DNA from: Tanypteryx hageni
Lineage: Eukaryota > Arthropoda > Insecta > Odonata > Petaluridae
Assembly: GCA_028673005.1 (NCBI GenBank)
Contig: CM054115.1
Location: forward strand, 2,604,001-2,668,000
Length of the DNA: 64,000 bases
Direction: 5' to 3'
Notes under the pieces: generated by a model
What the model was told of the DNA's origin: nothing
Databases searched by the model: none
Seen by the model: the letters and a program-made list of their open reading frames with translations, nothing else
Made by a program: the position numbers and the translations under genes
Shown: one piece after another, positions 7,875 to 21,453 of the stretch
Position numbering within the stretch: the stretch's first letter is position 1
How the letters are laid out: the number at the start of each line of letters is the position of its first letter

Positions 7875-10800
7875 AGCGATAGAGGGAGGAACGATAGTAT
7901 AGTATTCGATAGAGGTAGGAACGATTGAGGTGGAGGCGATAGACGTAGGAACGATAGAGGTGGAGGCTATAGAGTGGAAAATGGTAGTGGGGGAAGAGAT
8001 AGAGGGATGAACGATAGTAGAGGTGGCGATAGAGGGAGGAACGATCGAGGTGGAGGCGATAGACGGAGAAACGATAGAGTTGGAGGCTATAGAGTGGAGA
8101 ATGGTAGTGGGGGAAGCGATAGAGGGAGGAACGATAGTAGAGGATGCGATAGAGGGAGGAACGATCGAGGTGGAGGCGATAGACGGAGGAACGATAGAGG
8201 TGGAGGCTATAGAGTGGAGAATGTTTAGTGGGGGAAGCGATAGAGGGAGGAACGATAGTAGAGGATGCGATAGAATGAGGAACGATCGAGGAGGAGGCGA
8301 TAGACGGAGGAACGATAGAGGTGGAGGCTATAGAGTGGAGAATGGTAATGGGGGAAGCGATAGAATGAGGAACGATAGTAGAGGAGGCGATAGAATGAGG
8401 AACGATCGAGGTGGAGGCGATAGACGGAGGAACGATAGAGGTGGAAGCTATAGAGTGGAGAATGGTAATGGGGGAAGCGATAGAATGAGGAACGATAGTA
8501 GAGGAGGCGATAGAGGGAGGAACGATCGAGGTGGAGGCGATAGACGGAGGAACGATAGAGGTGGAGGCTATAGAGTGGAGAATGGTAGTGGGGGAAGCGA
8601 TAGAGGGAGGAACGATAGTAGAGGAGGCGATAGAGTGAGGAACGATCGAGGTGGAGGCGATAGACGGAGGAACGATAGAGGTGGAGGCTATAGAGTGGAG
8701 AATGTTTAGGGGGGAAGCGATAGGGGGAGGAACGATAGTAGAGGATGCGATAGAATGAGGAACGATCGAGGTGGAGGCGATAGACGGAGGAACGATAGAG
8801 GTGGAGGCTATAGAGTGGAGAATGGTAATGGGGGAAGCGATAGAATGAGGAACGATAGTAGAGGAGGCGATAGAGGGAGGAACGATCGAGGTGGAGGCGA
8901 TAGACGGAGGAACGATAAAGGTGGAGTCTATAGAGTGGAGAATTGTAGTGGGGGAAGAGATAGAGGGAGGAACGATAGTAGAAGAGGCGATGGAGGGAGA
9001 TACGATCGAGGTGGAGGCGATAGACGGAGGAACGATAGAGGTGGAGGCTATAGAGTGGAGAATGTTTAGTGGGGGAAGCGATAGAGGGAGGAACGATAGT
9101 AGAGGATGTGATAGAAGAAGGAACGATCGAGGTGGAGGCGATAGATGGAGGAACGATAGAGGTGGAGGCTATAGAGTGGAGAATGGTAATGGGGGAAGCG
9201 ATAGAATGAGGAACGATAGTAGAGGAGGCGATAGAGTGAGGAACGAACGAGGTGGAGGCGATAGACGGAGGAACGATAAAGGTGGAGTCTATAGAGTGGA
9301 GAATTGTAGTGGGGGAAGAGATAGAGGGAGGAACGATAGTAGAAGAGGCGATGGAGGGAGATACGATCGAGGTGGAGGCGATAGACGGAGGAACGATAGA
9401 GGTGGACGCTATAGAGTGGAGAATGTTTAGGGGGGAAGCGATAGAGGGAGGAACGATAGTAGAGGATTCGATAGAGGGAGGAACGATCGAGGTGGAGGCG
9501 ATAGACGTAGGAACGATAGAGGTGGAGGCTATAGAGTGGAGAATGGTAGTGGGGGAAGCGATAGAGGGAGGAACGATAGTAGAGGATGCGACAGAGTGAG
9601 GAACGATCGAGGTGGAGGCGATAGACGGAGGAACGATAGAGGTGGAGGCTATAGAGTGGAAAATGGTAGTGGGGGAAGCGATAGAGGGAGGAACGATAGT
9701 AGAGGATGCGATAGAGGGAGGAACGATCGAGGTGGAGGCGATAGACGGAGGAACGATAGAGGTGGAGGGTATAGAGTGGAGAATGTTTAGGGGGGGAAGC
9801 GATAGAGGGAGGAACGATAGTAGAGGAGGCGATAGACGGAGGAACGATAGAGGTGCAGGCTATAGATTGGAGAATGGTAGTGGGGGAAGCGATAGAGGGA
9901 GGTACGATAGTAGAGAGGCGAAAGAGGGAGGAACGATCGAGGTGGAGGCGATAGACGGAGGAACGATAGAGGTGGAGGGTATAGAGTGGAGAATGGTAGT
10001 GGGGGAAGTGATAGAGGGAGGAACGATAGTAGAGGAGGCGATAGAGGGAGGAACGATAGAGGTGGAGGCTATAGAGTGGAGAAAGTTTAGGGGGGAAGCG
10101 ATAGAGGGAGGAACGATAGTAGAGGATGCGATAGAATGAGGAACGATCGAGGTGGAGGCGATAGACGGAGGAACGATGGAGGTGGAGGCTATAGAGTGGA
10201 GAATGGTAATGGGGGAAGCGATAGAATGAGGAACGATAGCAGAGGAGGCGATAGAGGGAGGAACGAACGAGGTGGAGGCGATAGACGGAGGAACGATAGA
10301 GGTGGAGGCTATGGAGTGGAGAATGGTAGTGGGGGAAGAGATAGAGGGAGGAACGATAGTAGAGGAGGCGATAGATGGAGGAACGATCGAGGTGGAGGCG
10401 ATAGACGGAGGAACGATAGAGTTGGAGGCTATAGAGTGGAGAATGGTAGTGGGGGAAGCGATAGAGGCAGGAACGATAGAGGTGGAAGCTATAGAGTAGA
10501 GAATGGTAGTGGAGGAAGAGATAGAGGGAGGAACGATAGTAGAGGAGGCGATAGAGGGAGGAACGATCGAGGTGGAGGCGATAGACCGAGGAACGATAGA
10601 GTTGGAGGCTATAGAGTGGAAAATGGTAGTGGGGGAAGCGATAGAGGGAGGAACGATAGTAGAGGATGCGATAGAGTGAGGAACGATCGAGGTGGAGGCG
10701 ATAGACGGAGGAACGATAGAGGTGGAGGCTATAGAGTGGAAAATGGTAGTGGGGGAAGAGATAGAGGTATGAACGATAGTAGAGGAGGCGATAGAGGGAG

Positions 10801-11125
10801 GAACGATCGAGGTGGAGGCGATAGACGGAGGAAAGATAGAGGTGGAGGCTATAGAGTGGAGAATGGTAGTGGGGGAAGCGATAGATCGAGGAACGATAGT
10901 AGAGAATGCGATAGAGGGAGGAACGATCGAGGTGGAGGCGATAGACGGAGGAACGATAGAGGTGGAGGCTATAGTGTGGAGAATGGTAGTGGGGGATGCG
11001 ATAGAGGGAGGAACCATAGTAGAGGATGCGATAGAGGGAGGAACGATTGAGGTGGAGGCGATAGACGGAGGAACGATAGAGGTGGAGGCTATAGAGTGGA
11101 GAATGGTAGTGGGGGAAGCGATAGA

Positions 11126-14100
11126 GGAGAAACGATAGTAGAGGATGCGATAGAGGGAAGAACGATCGAGGTGGAGGCGATAGACGGAGGAACGATAAAG
11201 GTGGAGGCTATAGAGTGGAGAATGGTAATGGGGGAAGCGATAGAATGAGAAACGATAGTAGAGGTGGCGATAGAGGGAGGAACGATCGAGGTGGAGGCGA
11301 TAGACGGAGGAACGATAGAGGTGGAGGCTATAGAGTGGAGAATGTTTAGGGGGGAAGCGATAGAGGGAGGAACGATAGTAGAGGATGCGATAGAATGAGG
11401 AACGATCGAGGTGGAGGCGATAGACGGAGGAACGATAGAGGTGGAGGCTATAGAGTGGAGAATGGTAATGGGTGAAGCGATAGAATGAGGAACGATAGTA
11501 GAGGAGGCGATAGAGGGAGGAAAGAACGAGGTGGAGGCGATAGACGGAGGAACGATAGAGGTGGAGGCTATAGAGTGGAGAATGGTAGTGGGGGAAGAGA
11601 TAGAGGGAGGAACGATAGTAGAGGAGGCGATAGAGGGAGGAACGATCGAGGTGGAGGCGATAGACGGAGAAACGATAGAGTTGGAGGCTATAGAGTGGAG
11701 AATGTTTAGTGGGGGAAGCGATAGAGGGAGGAACGATAGTAGAGGATGCGATAGAATGAGGAACGATCGAGGTGGAGGCGATAGACGGAGGAACGATAGA
11801 GGTGGAGGCTATAGAGTGGAGAATGGTAATGGGGGAAGCGATAGAATGAGGAACGATAGTAGAGGAGGCGATAGAATGAGGAACGATCGAGGTGGAGGCG
11901 ATAGACGGAGGAACGATAGAGGTGGAGGCTATAGAGTGGAGAATGGTAGTGGGGGAAGCGATAGAGGGAGGAACGATAGTAGAGGAGGCGATAGAGTGAG
12001 GAACGATCGAGGTGGAGGCGATAGACGGAGGAACGATAGAGGTGGAGGCTATAGAGTGGAGAATGTTTAGTGGGGGAAGCGAGAGAGGGAGGAACGATAG
12101 TAGAGGATGCGATAGAATGAGGAACGATCGAGGTGGAGGCGATAGACGGAGGAACGATAGAGGTGGAGACTATAGAGTGGAGAATGGTAATGGGGGAAGC
12201 TATAGAATGAGGAACGATAGTAGAGGAGGCGATAGAGTGAGGAACGATCGAGGTGGAGGCGATAGACGGAGGAACGATAGAGGTGGAGGCTATAGAGTGG
12301 AGAATGTTTAGTGGGGGAAGCGATAGAGGGAGGAACGATAGTAGAGGATGCGATAGAATGAGGAACGATCGAGGTGGAGGCGATAGACGGAGGAACGATA
12401 GAGGTGGAGGCTATAGAGTGGAGAATGTTTAGGGGGGAAGCGATAGGGGGAGGAACGATAGTAGAGGATGCGATAGAATGAGGAACGATCGAGGTGGAGG
12501 CGATAGACGGAGGAACGGTAGAGGTGGAGGCTATAGAGTGGAGAATGGTAATGGGGGAAGCGATAGAATGAGGAACGATAGTAGAGGAGGCGATAGAGGG
12601 AGGAACGATCGAGGTGGAGGCGATAGACGGAGGAACGATAGAGGTGGAGGCTATAGAGTGGAGAATGGTAGTGGGGGAAGCGATAGAGGGAGGAACGATA
12701 GTAGAGGAGGCGATAGAGTGAGGAACGATCGAGGTGGAGGCGATAGACGGAGGAACGATAGAGGTGGAGACTATAGAGTGGAGAATGTTTAGTGGGGGAT
12801 GCGATAGAGGGAGGAACGATAATAGAGGATGTGATAGAAGAAGGAACGATCGAGGTGGAGGCGATAGATGGAGGAACGATAGAGGTGGAGGCTATAGAGT
12901 GGAGAATGGTAATGGGGGAAGCGATAGAATGAGGAACGATAGTAGAGGAGGCGATAGAGTGAGGAACGAACGAGGTGGAGGCGATAGACGGAGGAACGAT
13001 AAAGGTGGAGTCTATAGAGTGGAGAATTGTAGTGGGGGAAGAGATAGAGGGAGGAACGATAGTAGAAGAGGCGATGGAGGGAGAAACGATCGAGGTGGAG
13101 GCGATAGACGGAGGAACGATAGAGGTGGAGGCTATAGAGTGGAGAATGTTTAGGGGGGAAGCGATAGAGGGAGGAACGATAGTAGAGGATTCGATAGAGG
13201 GAGGAACGATTGAGGTGGAGGCGATAGACGTAGGAACGATAGAGGTGGAGGCTATAGAGTGGAGAATGGTAGTGGGGGAAGCGATAGAGTGAGGAACGAT
13301 CGAGGTGGAGGCGATAGACGGAGGAACGATAGAGGTGGAGGCTATAGAGTGGAAAATGGTAGTGGGGGAAGCGATAGAGGGAGGAACGATAGTAGAGGAT
13401 GCGATAGAGGGAGGAACGATCGAGGTGGAGGCGATAGACGGAGGAACGATAGAGGTGGAGGGTATAGAGTGGAGAATGTTTAGGGGGGGAAGCGATAGAG
13501 GGAGGAACGATAGTAGAGGAGGCGATAGACGGAGGAACGATAGAGGTGCAGGCTATAGATTGGAGAATGGTAGTGGGGGAAGCGATAGAGGGAGGAACGA
13601 TAGAGGTGGAGGCTATAGAGTAGAGAATGGTAGTGGAGGAAGAGATAGAGGGAGGAACGATAGTAGAGGAGGCGATAGAGGGAGGAACGATCGAGGTGGA
13701 GGCGATAGACCGAGGAACGATAGAGTTGGAGGCTATAGAGTGGAGAATGGTAGTGGGGGAAGCGATAGAGGCAGGAACGATAGAGGTGGAGGCTATAGAG
13801 TAGAGAATGGTAGTGGAGGAAGAGATAGAGGGAGGAACGATAGTAGAGGACGCGATAGAGGGAGGAACGATCGAGGTGGAGGCGATAGACCGAGGAACGA
13901 TAGAGTTGGAGGCTATAGAGTGGAAAATGGTAGTGGGGGAAGCGATAGAGGGAGGAACGATAGTAGAGGATGCGATAGAGTGAGGAACGATCGAGGTGGA
14001 GGCGATAGACGGAGGAACGATAGAGGTGGAGGCTATAGAGTGGAAAATGGTAGTGGGGGAAGAGATAGAGGTATGAACGATAGTAGAGGAGGCGATAGAG

Positions 14101-14429
14101 GGAGGAACGATCGAGGTGGAGGCGATAGACGGAGGAAAGATAGAGGTGGAGGCTATAGAGTGGAGAATGGTAGTGGGGGAAGCGATAGAGGGAGGAACGA
14201 TAGTAGAGAATGCGATAGAGGGAGGAACGATCGAGGTGGAGGCGATAGACGGAGGAACGATAGAGGTGGAGGCTATAGTGTGGAGAATGGTAGTGGGGGA
14301 TGCGATAGTGGGAGGAACCATAGTAGAGGATGCGATAGAGGGAGGAACGATTGAGGTGGAGGCGATAGACGGAGGAACGATAGAGGTGGAGGCTATAGAG
14401 TGGAGAATGGTAGTGGGGGAAGCGATAGA
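11126..14429. repeat. HOR H3 (3,304 bp)
   Basis: Same class as H9 and H14 but exactly one 120-bp monomer shorter. The missing monomer lies between about 11,881 and 11,946. It has no 119-bp monomer and carries the 180-bp tandem duplication. A 30-bp loss at about 13.28 kb (GCGATAGAGTGAGG directly after the G-run) is shared with H9 and H14. Confidence 0.85.
13581..13940 (+). repeat. Tandem 180-bp duplication (1.5 monomers) in H3
   Basis: A 60-bp short monomer plus a 120-bp monomer (with GACCGAGG in C) is present twice, at 13581-13760 and 13761-13940. The copies differ by GGGAGG versus GGCAGG in the first subunit and by GAGGAGGCG versus GAGGACGCG. Its first copy begins exactly where other HORs carry the aberrant cassette, so this duplication accompanies loss of the 119-bp monomer. 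Confidence 0.85.
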
Positions 14430-17400
14430 GGAGAAACGATAGTAGAGGATGCGATAGAGGGAAGAACGATCGAGGTGGAGGCGATAGACGGAGGAACGAT
14501 AGAGGTGGAGGCTATAGAGTGGAGAATGGTAATGGGGGAAGCGATAAAATGAGAAACGATAGTAGAGGTGGCGATAGAGGTAGGAACGATCGAGGTGGAG
14601 GCGATAGACGGAGGAACGATAGAGGTGGAGGTTATAGATTGGAGAATGTTTAGGGGGGAAGCGATAGAGGGAGGAACGATAGTAGAGGATGCGATAGAAT
14701 GAGGAACGATCGAGGTGGAGGCGATAGACGGAGGAACGATAGAGGTGGAGGCTATAGAGTGGAGAAAGGTAATGGGGGAAGCGATAGAATGAGGAACGAT
14801 AGTAGAGGAGGCGATAGAATGAGGAACGATCGAGGTGGAGGCGATAGACGGAGGAACGATAGAGGTGGAGGCTATAGAGTGGAGAATGGTAATGGGGGAA
14901 GCGATAGAATGAGGAACGATAGTAGAGGAGGCGATAGAGGGAGGAACGATCGAGGTGGAGGCGATAGACGGAGGAACGATAGAGGTGGAGGCTATAGAGT
15001 GGAGAATGGTAGTGGGGGAAGCGATAGAGGGAGGAACGATAGTAGAGGAGGCGATAGAGTGAGGAACGATCGAGGTGGAGGCGATAGACGGAGGAACGAT
15101 AGAGGTGGAGGCTATAGAGTGGAGAATGTTTAGTGGGGGAAGCGAGAGAGGGAGGAACGATAGTAGAGGATGCGATAGAATGACGAACGATCGAGGTGGA
15201 GGCGATAGACGGAGGAACGATAGAGGTGGAGACTATAGAGTGGAGAATGGTAATGGGGGAAGCTATAGAATGAGGAACGATAGTAGAGGAGGCGATAGAG
15301 TGAGGAACGATCGAGGTGGAGGCGATAGACGGAGGAACGATAGAGGTGGAGGCTATAGAGTGGAGAATGTTTAGTGGGGGAAGCGATAGAGGGAGGAACG
15401 ATAGTAGAGGATGCGATAGAATGAGGAACGATCGAGGTGGAGGCGATAGACGGAGGAACGATAGAGGTGGAGGCTATAGAGTGGAGAATGTTTAGGGGGG
15501 AAGCGATAGGGGGAGGAACGATAGTAGAGGATGCGATAGAATGAGTAACGATCGAGGTGGAGGCGATAGACGGAGGAACGATAGAGGTGGAGGCTATAGA
15601 GTGGAGAATGGTAATGGGGGAAGCGATAGAATGAGGAACGATAGTAGAGGAGGCGATAGAGGGAGGAACGATCGAGGTGGAGGCGATAGACGGAGGAACG
15701 ATAGAGGTGGAGGCTATAGAGTGGAGAATGGTAGTGGGGGAAGCGATAGAGGGAGGAACGATAGTAGAGGAGGCGATAGAGTGAGGAACGATCGAGGTGG
15801 AGGCGATAGACGGAGGAACGATAGAGGTGGAGACTATAGAGTGGAGAATGTTTAGTGGGGGATCCGATAGAGGGAGGAACGATAGTAGAGGATGTGAAAG
15901 AAGAAGGAACGATCGAGGTGGAGGCGATAGATGGAGGAACGATAGAGGTGGAGGCTATAGAGTGGAGAATGGTAATGGGGGAAGCGATAGAATGAGGAAC
16001 GATAGTAGAGGAGGCGATAGAGTGAGGAACGAACGAGGTGGAGGCGATAGACGGAGGAACGATAAAGGTGGAGTCTATAGAGTGGAGAATTGTAGTGGGG
16101 GAAGAGATAGAGGGAGGAACGATAGTAGAAGAGGCGATGGAGGGAGAAACGATCGAGGTGGAGGCGATAGACGGAGGAACGATAGAGGTGGAGGCTATAG
16201 AGTGGAGAATGTTTAGGGGGGAAGCGATAGAGGGAGGAACGATAGTAGAGGATTCGATAGAGGGAGGAACGATTGAGGTGGAGGCGATAGACGTAGGAAC
16301 GATAGAGGTGGAGGCTATAGAGTGGAGAATGGTAGTGGGGGAAGCGATAGAGGGAGGAACGATAGTAGAGGATGCGATAGAGTGAGGAACGATCGAGGTG
16401 GAGGCGATAGACGGAGGAACGATAGAGGTGGAGGCTATAGAGTGGAAAATGGTAGTAGGGGAAGCGATAGAGGGAGGAACGATAGTAGAGGATGCGATAG
16501 AGGGAGGAACGATCGAGGTGGAGGCGATAGTCGGAGGAACGATAGAGGTGGAGGGTATAGAGTGGAGAATGTTTAGGGGGGGAAGCGATAGAGGGAGAAA
16601 CGATAGTAGAGGAGGCGATAGACGGAGGAACGATAGAGGTGCAGGCTATAGATTGGAGAATGGTAGTGGGGGAAGCGATAGAGGGAGGTACGATAGTAGA
16701 GAGGCGAAAGAGGGAGGAACGATCGAGGTGGAGGCGATAGACGGAGGAACGATAGAGGTGGAGGGTATAGAGTGGAGAATGGTAGTGGGGGAAGTGATAG
16801 AGGGAGGAACGATAGTAGAGGAGGCGATAGAGGGAGGAACGATAGAGGTGGAGGCTATAGAGTGGAGAATGTTTAGGGGGGAAGCGATAGAGGGAGGAAC
16901 GATAGTAGAGGATGCGATAGAATGAGGAACGATCGAGGTGGAGGCGATAGACGGAGGAACGATGGAGGTGGAGGCTATAGAGTGGAGAATGGTAATGGGG
17001 GAAGCGATAGAATGAGGAACGATAGCAGAGGAGGCGATAGAGGGAGGAACGAACGAGGTGGAGGCGATAGACGGAGGAACGATAGAGGTGGAGGCTATGG
17101 AGTGGAGAATGGTAGTGGGGGAAGAGATAGATGGAGGAACGATAGTAGAGGAGGCGATAGATGGAGGAACGATCGAGGTGGAGGCGATAGACGGAGGAAC
17201 GATAGAGTTGGAGGCTATAGAGTGGAAAATGGTAGTGGGGGAAGCGATAGAGGCAGGAACGATAGAGGTGGAGGCTATAGAGTAGAGAATGGTAGTGGAG
17301 GAAGAGATAGAGGGAGGAACGATAGTAGAGGAGGCGATAGAGGGAGGAACGATCGAGGTGGAGGCGATAGACCGAGGAACGATAGAGTTGGAGGCTATAG

Positions 17401-17911
17401 AGTGGAAAATGGTAGTGGGGGAAGCGATAGAGGGAGGAACGATAGTAGAGGATGCGATAGAGTGAGGAACGATCGAGGTGGAGGCGATAGACGGAGGAAC
17501 GATAGAGGTGGAGGCTATAGAGTGGAAAATGGTAGTGGGGGAAGAGATAGAGGTATGAACGATAGTAGAGGAGGCGATAGAGGGAGGAACGATCGAGGTG
17601 GAGGCGATAGACGGAGGAAAGATAGAGGTGGAGGCTATAGAGTGGAGAATGGTAGTGGGGGAAGCGATAGAGGGAGGAACGATAGTAGAGAATGCGATAG
17701 AGGGAGGAACGATCGAGGTGGAGGCGATAGACGGAGGAACGATAGAGGTGGAGGCTATAGTGTGGAGAATGGTAGTGGGGGATGCGATAGTGGGAGGAAC
17801 CATAGTAGAGGATGCGATAGAGGGAGGAACGATTGAGGTGGAGGCGATAGACGGAGGAACGATAGAGGTGGAGGCTATAGAGTGGAGAATGGTAGTGGGG
17901 GAAGCGATAGA
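14430..17911. repeat. HOR H4 (3,482 bp)
   Basis: Class shared with H10 and H15, marked by AGCGATAAAATGAG near 14,540, GGAGGTTATAGATTGG near 14,630 and GAGAAAGGTAATGG near 14,761. It contains the cassette near 16,584. Its clearest private base is T at 16,531 (GATAGTCGGAGG), where H10 and H15 have A. Confidence 0.85.
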
Positions 17912-20900
17912 GGAGAAACGATAGTAGAGGATGCGATAGAGGGAAGAACGATCGAGGTGGAGGCGATAGACGGAGGAACGATAGAGGTGGAGGCTATAGA
18001 GTGGAGAATGGTAATGGGGGAAGCGATAGAATGAGAAACGATAGTAGAGGTGGCGATAGAGGTAGGAACGATCGAGGTGGAGGCGATAGACGGAGAAACG
18101 ATAGAGGTGGAGGCTATAGAGTGGAGAATGTTTAGGGGGGAAGCGATAGAGGGAGGAACGATAGTAGAGGATGCGATAGAATGAGGAACGATCGAGGTGG
18201 AGGCGATAGACGGAGGAACGATAGAGGTGGAGGCTATAGAGTGGAGAATGGTAATGGGTGAAGCGATAGATTGAGGAACGATAGTAGAGGAGGCGATAGA
18301 GGGAGAAACGATCGATGTGGAGGCGATAGACGGAGGAACGATAGAGGTGGAGGCTATAGAGTGGAGAATGGTAGTGGGGGAAGCGATAGAGGGAGGAACG
18401 ATAGTAGAGGATGCGATAGAGGGAGGAACGATCGAGGTGGAGGCGATAGACGGAGGAACGATAGAGGTGGAGGCTATAGAGTGGAGAATGTTTAGTGGGG
18501 GAAGCGATAGAGGGAGGAACGATAGTAGAGGATGCGATAGAATGAGGAACGATCGAGGTGGAGGCGATAGACGGAGGAACGATAGAGGTGGAGGCTATAG
18601 AGTGGAGAATGGTAATGGGGGAAGCGATAGAATGAGGAACGATAGTAGAGGAGGCGATAGAATGAGGAACGATCGAGGAGGAGGCGATAGACGGAGGAAC
18701 GATAGAGGTGGAGCCTATAGAGTGGAGAATGGTAATGGGGGAAGCGATAGAATGAGGAACGATAGTAGAGGAGGCGATAGAGGGAGGAACGATCGAGGTG
18801 GAGGCGATAGACGGAGGAACGATAGAGGTGGAGGCTATAGAGTGGAGAATGTTTAGTGGGGGAAGCGAGAGAGGGAGGAACGATAGTAGAGGATGCGATA
18901 GAATGAGGAACGATCGAGGTGGAGGCGATAGACGGAGGAACGATAGAGGTGGAGACTAAAGAGTGGAGAATGGTAATGGGGGAAGCGATAGAATGAGGAA
19001 CGATAGTAGAGGAGGCGATAGAGTGAGGAACGATCGAGGTGGAGGCGATAGACGGAGGAACGATAGAGGTGGAGGCTATAGAGTGGAGAATGTTTAGTGG
19101 GGGAAGCGATAGAGGGAGGAACGATAGTAGAGGATGCGATAGAATGAGGAACGATCGAGGTGGAGGCGATAGACGGAGGAACGATAGAGGTGGAGGCTAT
19201 AGAGTGGAGAATGGTAATGGGGGAAGCGATAGAATGAGGAACGATAGTAAAGGAGGCGATAGAATGAGGAACAATCGAGGTGGAGGCGATAGACGGAGGA
19301 ACGATAGAGGTGGAGGCTATAGAGTGGAAAATGGTAGTGGGGGAAGAGATAGAGGGATGAACGATAGTAGAGGTGGCGATAGAGGGAGGAACGATCGAGG
19401 TGGAGGCGACAGACGGAGGAACGATAGAGGTGGAGGCTATAGAGTGGAGAATGGTAGTGGGGGAAGAGATAGAGGGAGGAACGATAATAGAGGAGGCGAT
19501 AGAGGGAGGAACGATAGAGTTGGAGGCTATAGAGTGGAGAATGGTAGTGGGGGAAGCGATAGAGGGAGGAACGATAGTATAGTATTCGATAGAGCTAGGA
19601 ACGATTGAGGTGGAGGCGATAGACGTAGGATCGATAGAGGTGGAGGCTATAGAGTGGAAAATGGTAGTGGGGGAAGAGATAGAGGGATGAACGATAGTAG
19701 AGGTGGCGATAGAGGGAGGAACGATCGAGGTGGAGGCGATAGACGGAGAAACGATAGAGTTGGAGGCTATAGAGTGGAGAATGGTAGTGGGGGAAGCGAT
19801 AGAGGGAGGAACGATAGTAGAGGATGCGATAGAGGGAGGAACGATCGAGGTGGAGGCGATAGACGGAGGAACGATAGAGGTGGAGGCTATAGAGTGGAGA
19901 ATGTTTAGTGGGGGAAGCGATAGAGGGAGGAACGATAGTAGAGGTTGCGATAGAGGGAGGAACGATCGAGGTGGAGGCGATAGACGGAGGAACGATAGAG
20001 GTGGAGGCTATAGAGTGGAGAATGGTAGTGGGGGAAGAGATAGAGGGAGGAACGATAATAGAGGAGGCGATAGAGGGAGGAACGATCGAGGTGGAGTCGA
20101 TAGACGGAGGAACGATAGAGTTGGAGGCTATAGAGTGGAGAATGGTAGTGGGGGAAGCGATAGAGGGAGGAACGATAGTATAGTATTCGATAGAGGTAGG
20201 AACGATTGAGGTGGAGGCGATAGACGTAGGAACGATAGAGGTGGAGGCTATAGAGTGGAAAATGGTAGTGGGGGAAGAGATAGAGGGATGAACGATAGTA
20301 GAGGTGGCGATAGAGGGAGGAACGATCGAGGTGGAGGCGATAGACGGAGAAACGATAGAGGTGCAGGCTATAGATTGGAGAATGGTAGTGGGGGAAGCGA
20401 TAGAGGGAGGTACGATAGTAGAGAGGCGAAAGAGGGAGGAACGATCGAGGTGGAGGCGATAGACGGAGGAACGATAGAGGTGGAGGGTATAGAGTGGAGA
20501 ATGGTAGTGGGGGAAGTGATAGAGGGAGGAACGATAGTAGAGGAGGCGATAGAGGGAGGAACGATAGAGGTGGAGGCTATAGAGTGGAGAATGTTTAGGG
20601 GGGAAGCGATAGAGGGAGGAACGATAGTAGAGGATGCGATAGAATGAGGAACGATCGAGGTGGAGGCGATAGACGGAGGAACGATGGAGGTGGAGGCTAT
20701 AGAGTGGAGAATGGTAATGGGGGAAGCGATAGAATGAGGAACGATAGCAGAGGAGGCGATAGAGGGAGGAACGAACGAGGTGGAGGCGATAGACGGAGGA
20801 ACGATAGAGGTGGAGGCTATGGAGTGGAGAATGGTAGTGGGGGAAAAGATAGATGGAGGAACGATAGTAGAGGAGGCGATAGAGGGAGGAACGATCGAGG

Positions 20901-21453
20901 TGGAGGCGATAGACCGAGGAACGATAGAGTTGGAGGCTATAGAGTGGAAAATGGTAGTGGGGGAAGCGATAGAGGGAGGAACGATAGTAGAGGATGCGAT
21001 AGAGTGAGGAACGATCGAGGTGGAGGCGATAGACGGAGGAACGATAGAGGTGGAGGCTATAGAGTGGAAAATGGTAGTGGGGGAAGAGATAGAGGTATGA
21101 ACGATAGTAGAGGAGGCGATAGAGGGAGGAACGATCGAGGTGGAGGCGATAGACGGAGGAAAGATAGAGGTGGAGGCTATAGAGTGGAGAATGGTAGTGG
21201 GGGAAGCGATAGAGGGAGGAACGATAGTAGAGAATGCGATAGAGGGAGGAACGATCGAGGTGGAGGCGATAGACGGAGGAACGATAGAGGTGGAGGCTAT
21301 AGTGTGGAGAATGGTAGTGGGGGATGCGATAGTGGGAGGAACCATAGTAGAGGATGCGATAGAGGGAGGAACGATTGAGGTGGAGGCGATAGACGGAGGA
21401 ACGATAGAGGTGGAGGCTATAGAGTGGAGAATGGTAGTGGGGGAAGCGATAGA
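17912..21453. repeat. HOR H5 (3,542 bp)
   Basis: Carries the TATAGTATTCGATAG pairs near 19,577 and 20,175, then jumps at 20,351-20,360 into the middle of the aberrant cassette, so the TTCGAT-B monomers are absent. Near 20,850 it has GGGGAAAAGATAGATGG and lacks the 180 bp that contain the 60-bp monomer in H4. H11 and the right half of H7 share both deletions. Confidence 0.85.
20351..20360. repeat. Hybrid junction into the aberrant cassette (H5)
   Basis: The left parent (19.7-kb type) is recognised by GACGGAGAAACG and would continue AGAGTTGGAGG. The right parent (16.63-kb type) is recognised by AGAGGTGCAGG and would be preceded by GACGGAGGAACG. The exchange lies in ten bases. Copies sit at 28,368-28,377 and 41,968-41,977. 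Confidence 0.85.

Larger units (their letters stand above)
6233..11125. repeat. HOR H2 (4,893 bp)
   Basis: A long HOR. It adds the TATAGTATTCGATAG pairs (7064 and near 7890) and the 90-bp monomer (7785) between the GGGTGA D and the TTCGAT B. Two successive runs around 8.9 and 9.3 kb both carry CGATAAAGGTGGAGTCTATAG, so this stretch holds an internal ~360-bp duplication. Its closest relative for 9.25-11.1 kb is H12. Confidence 0.85.
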
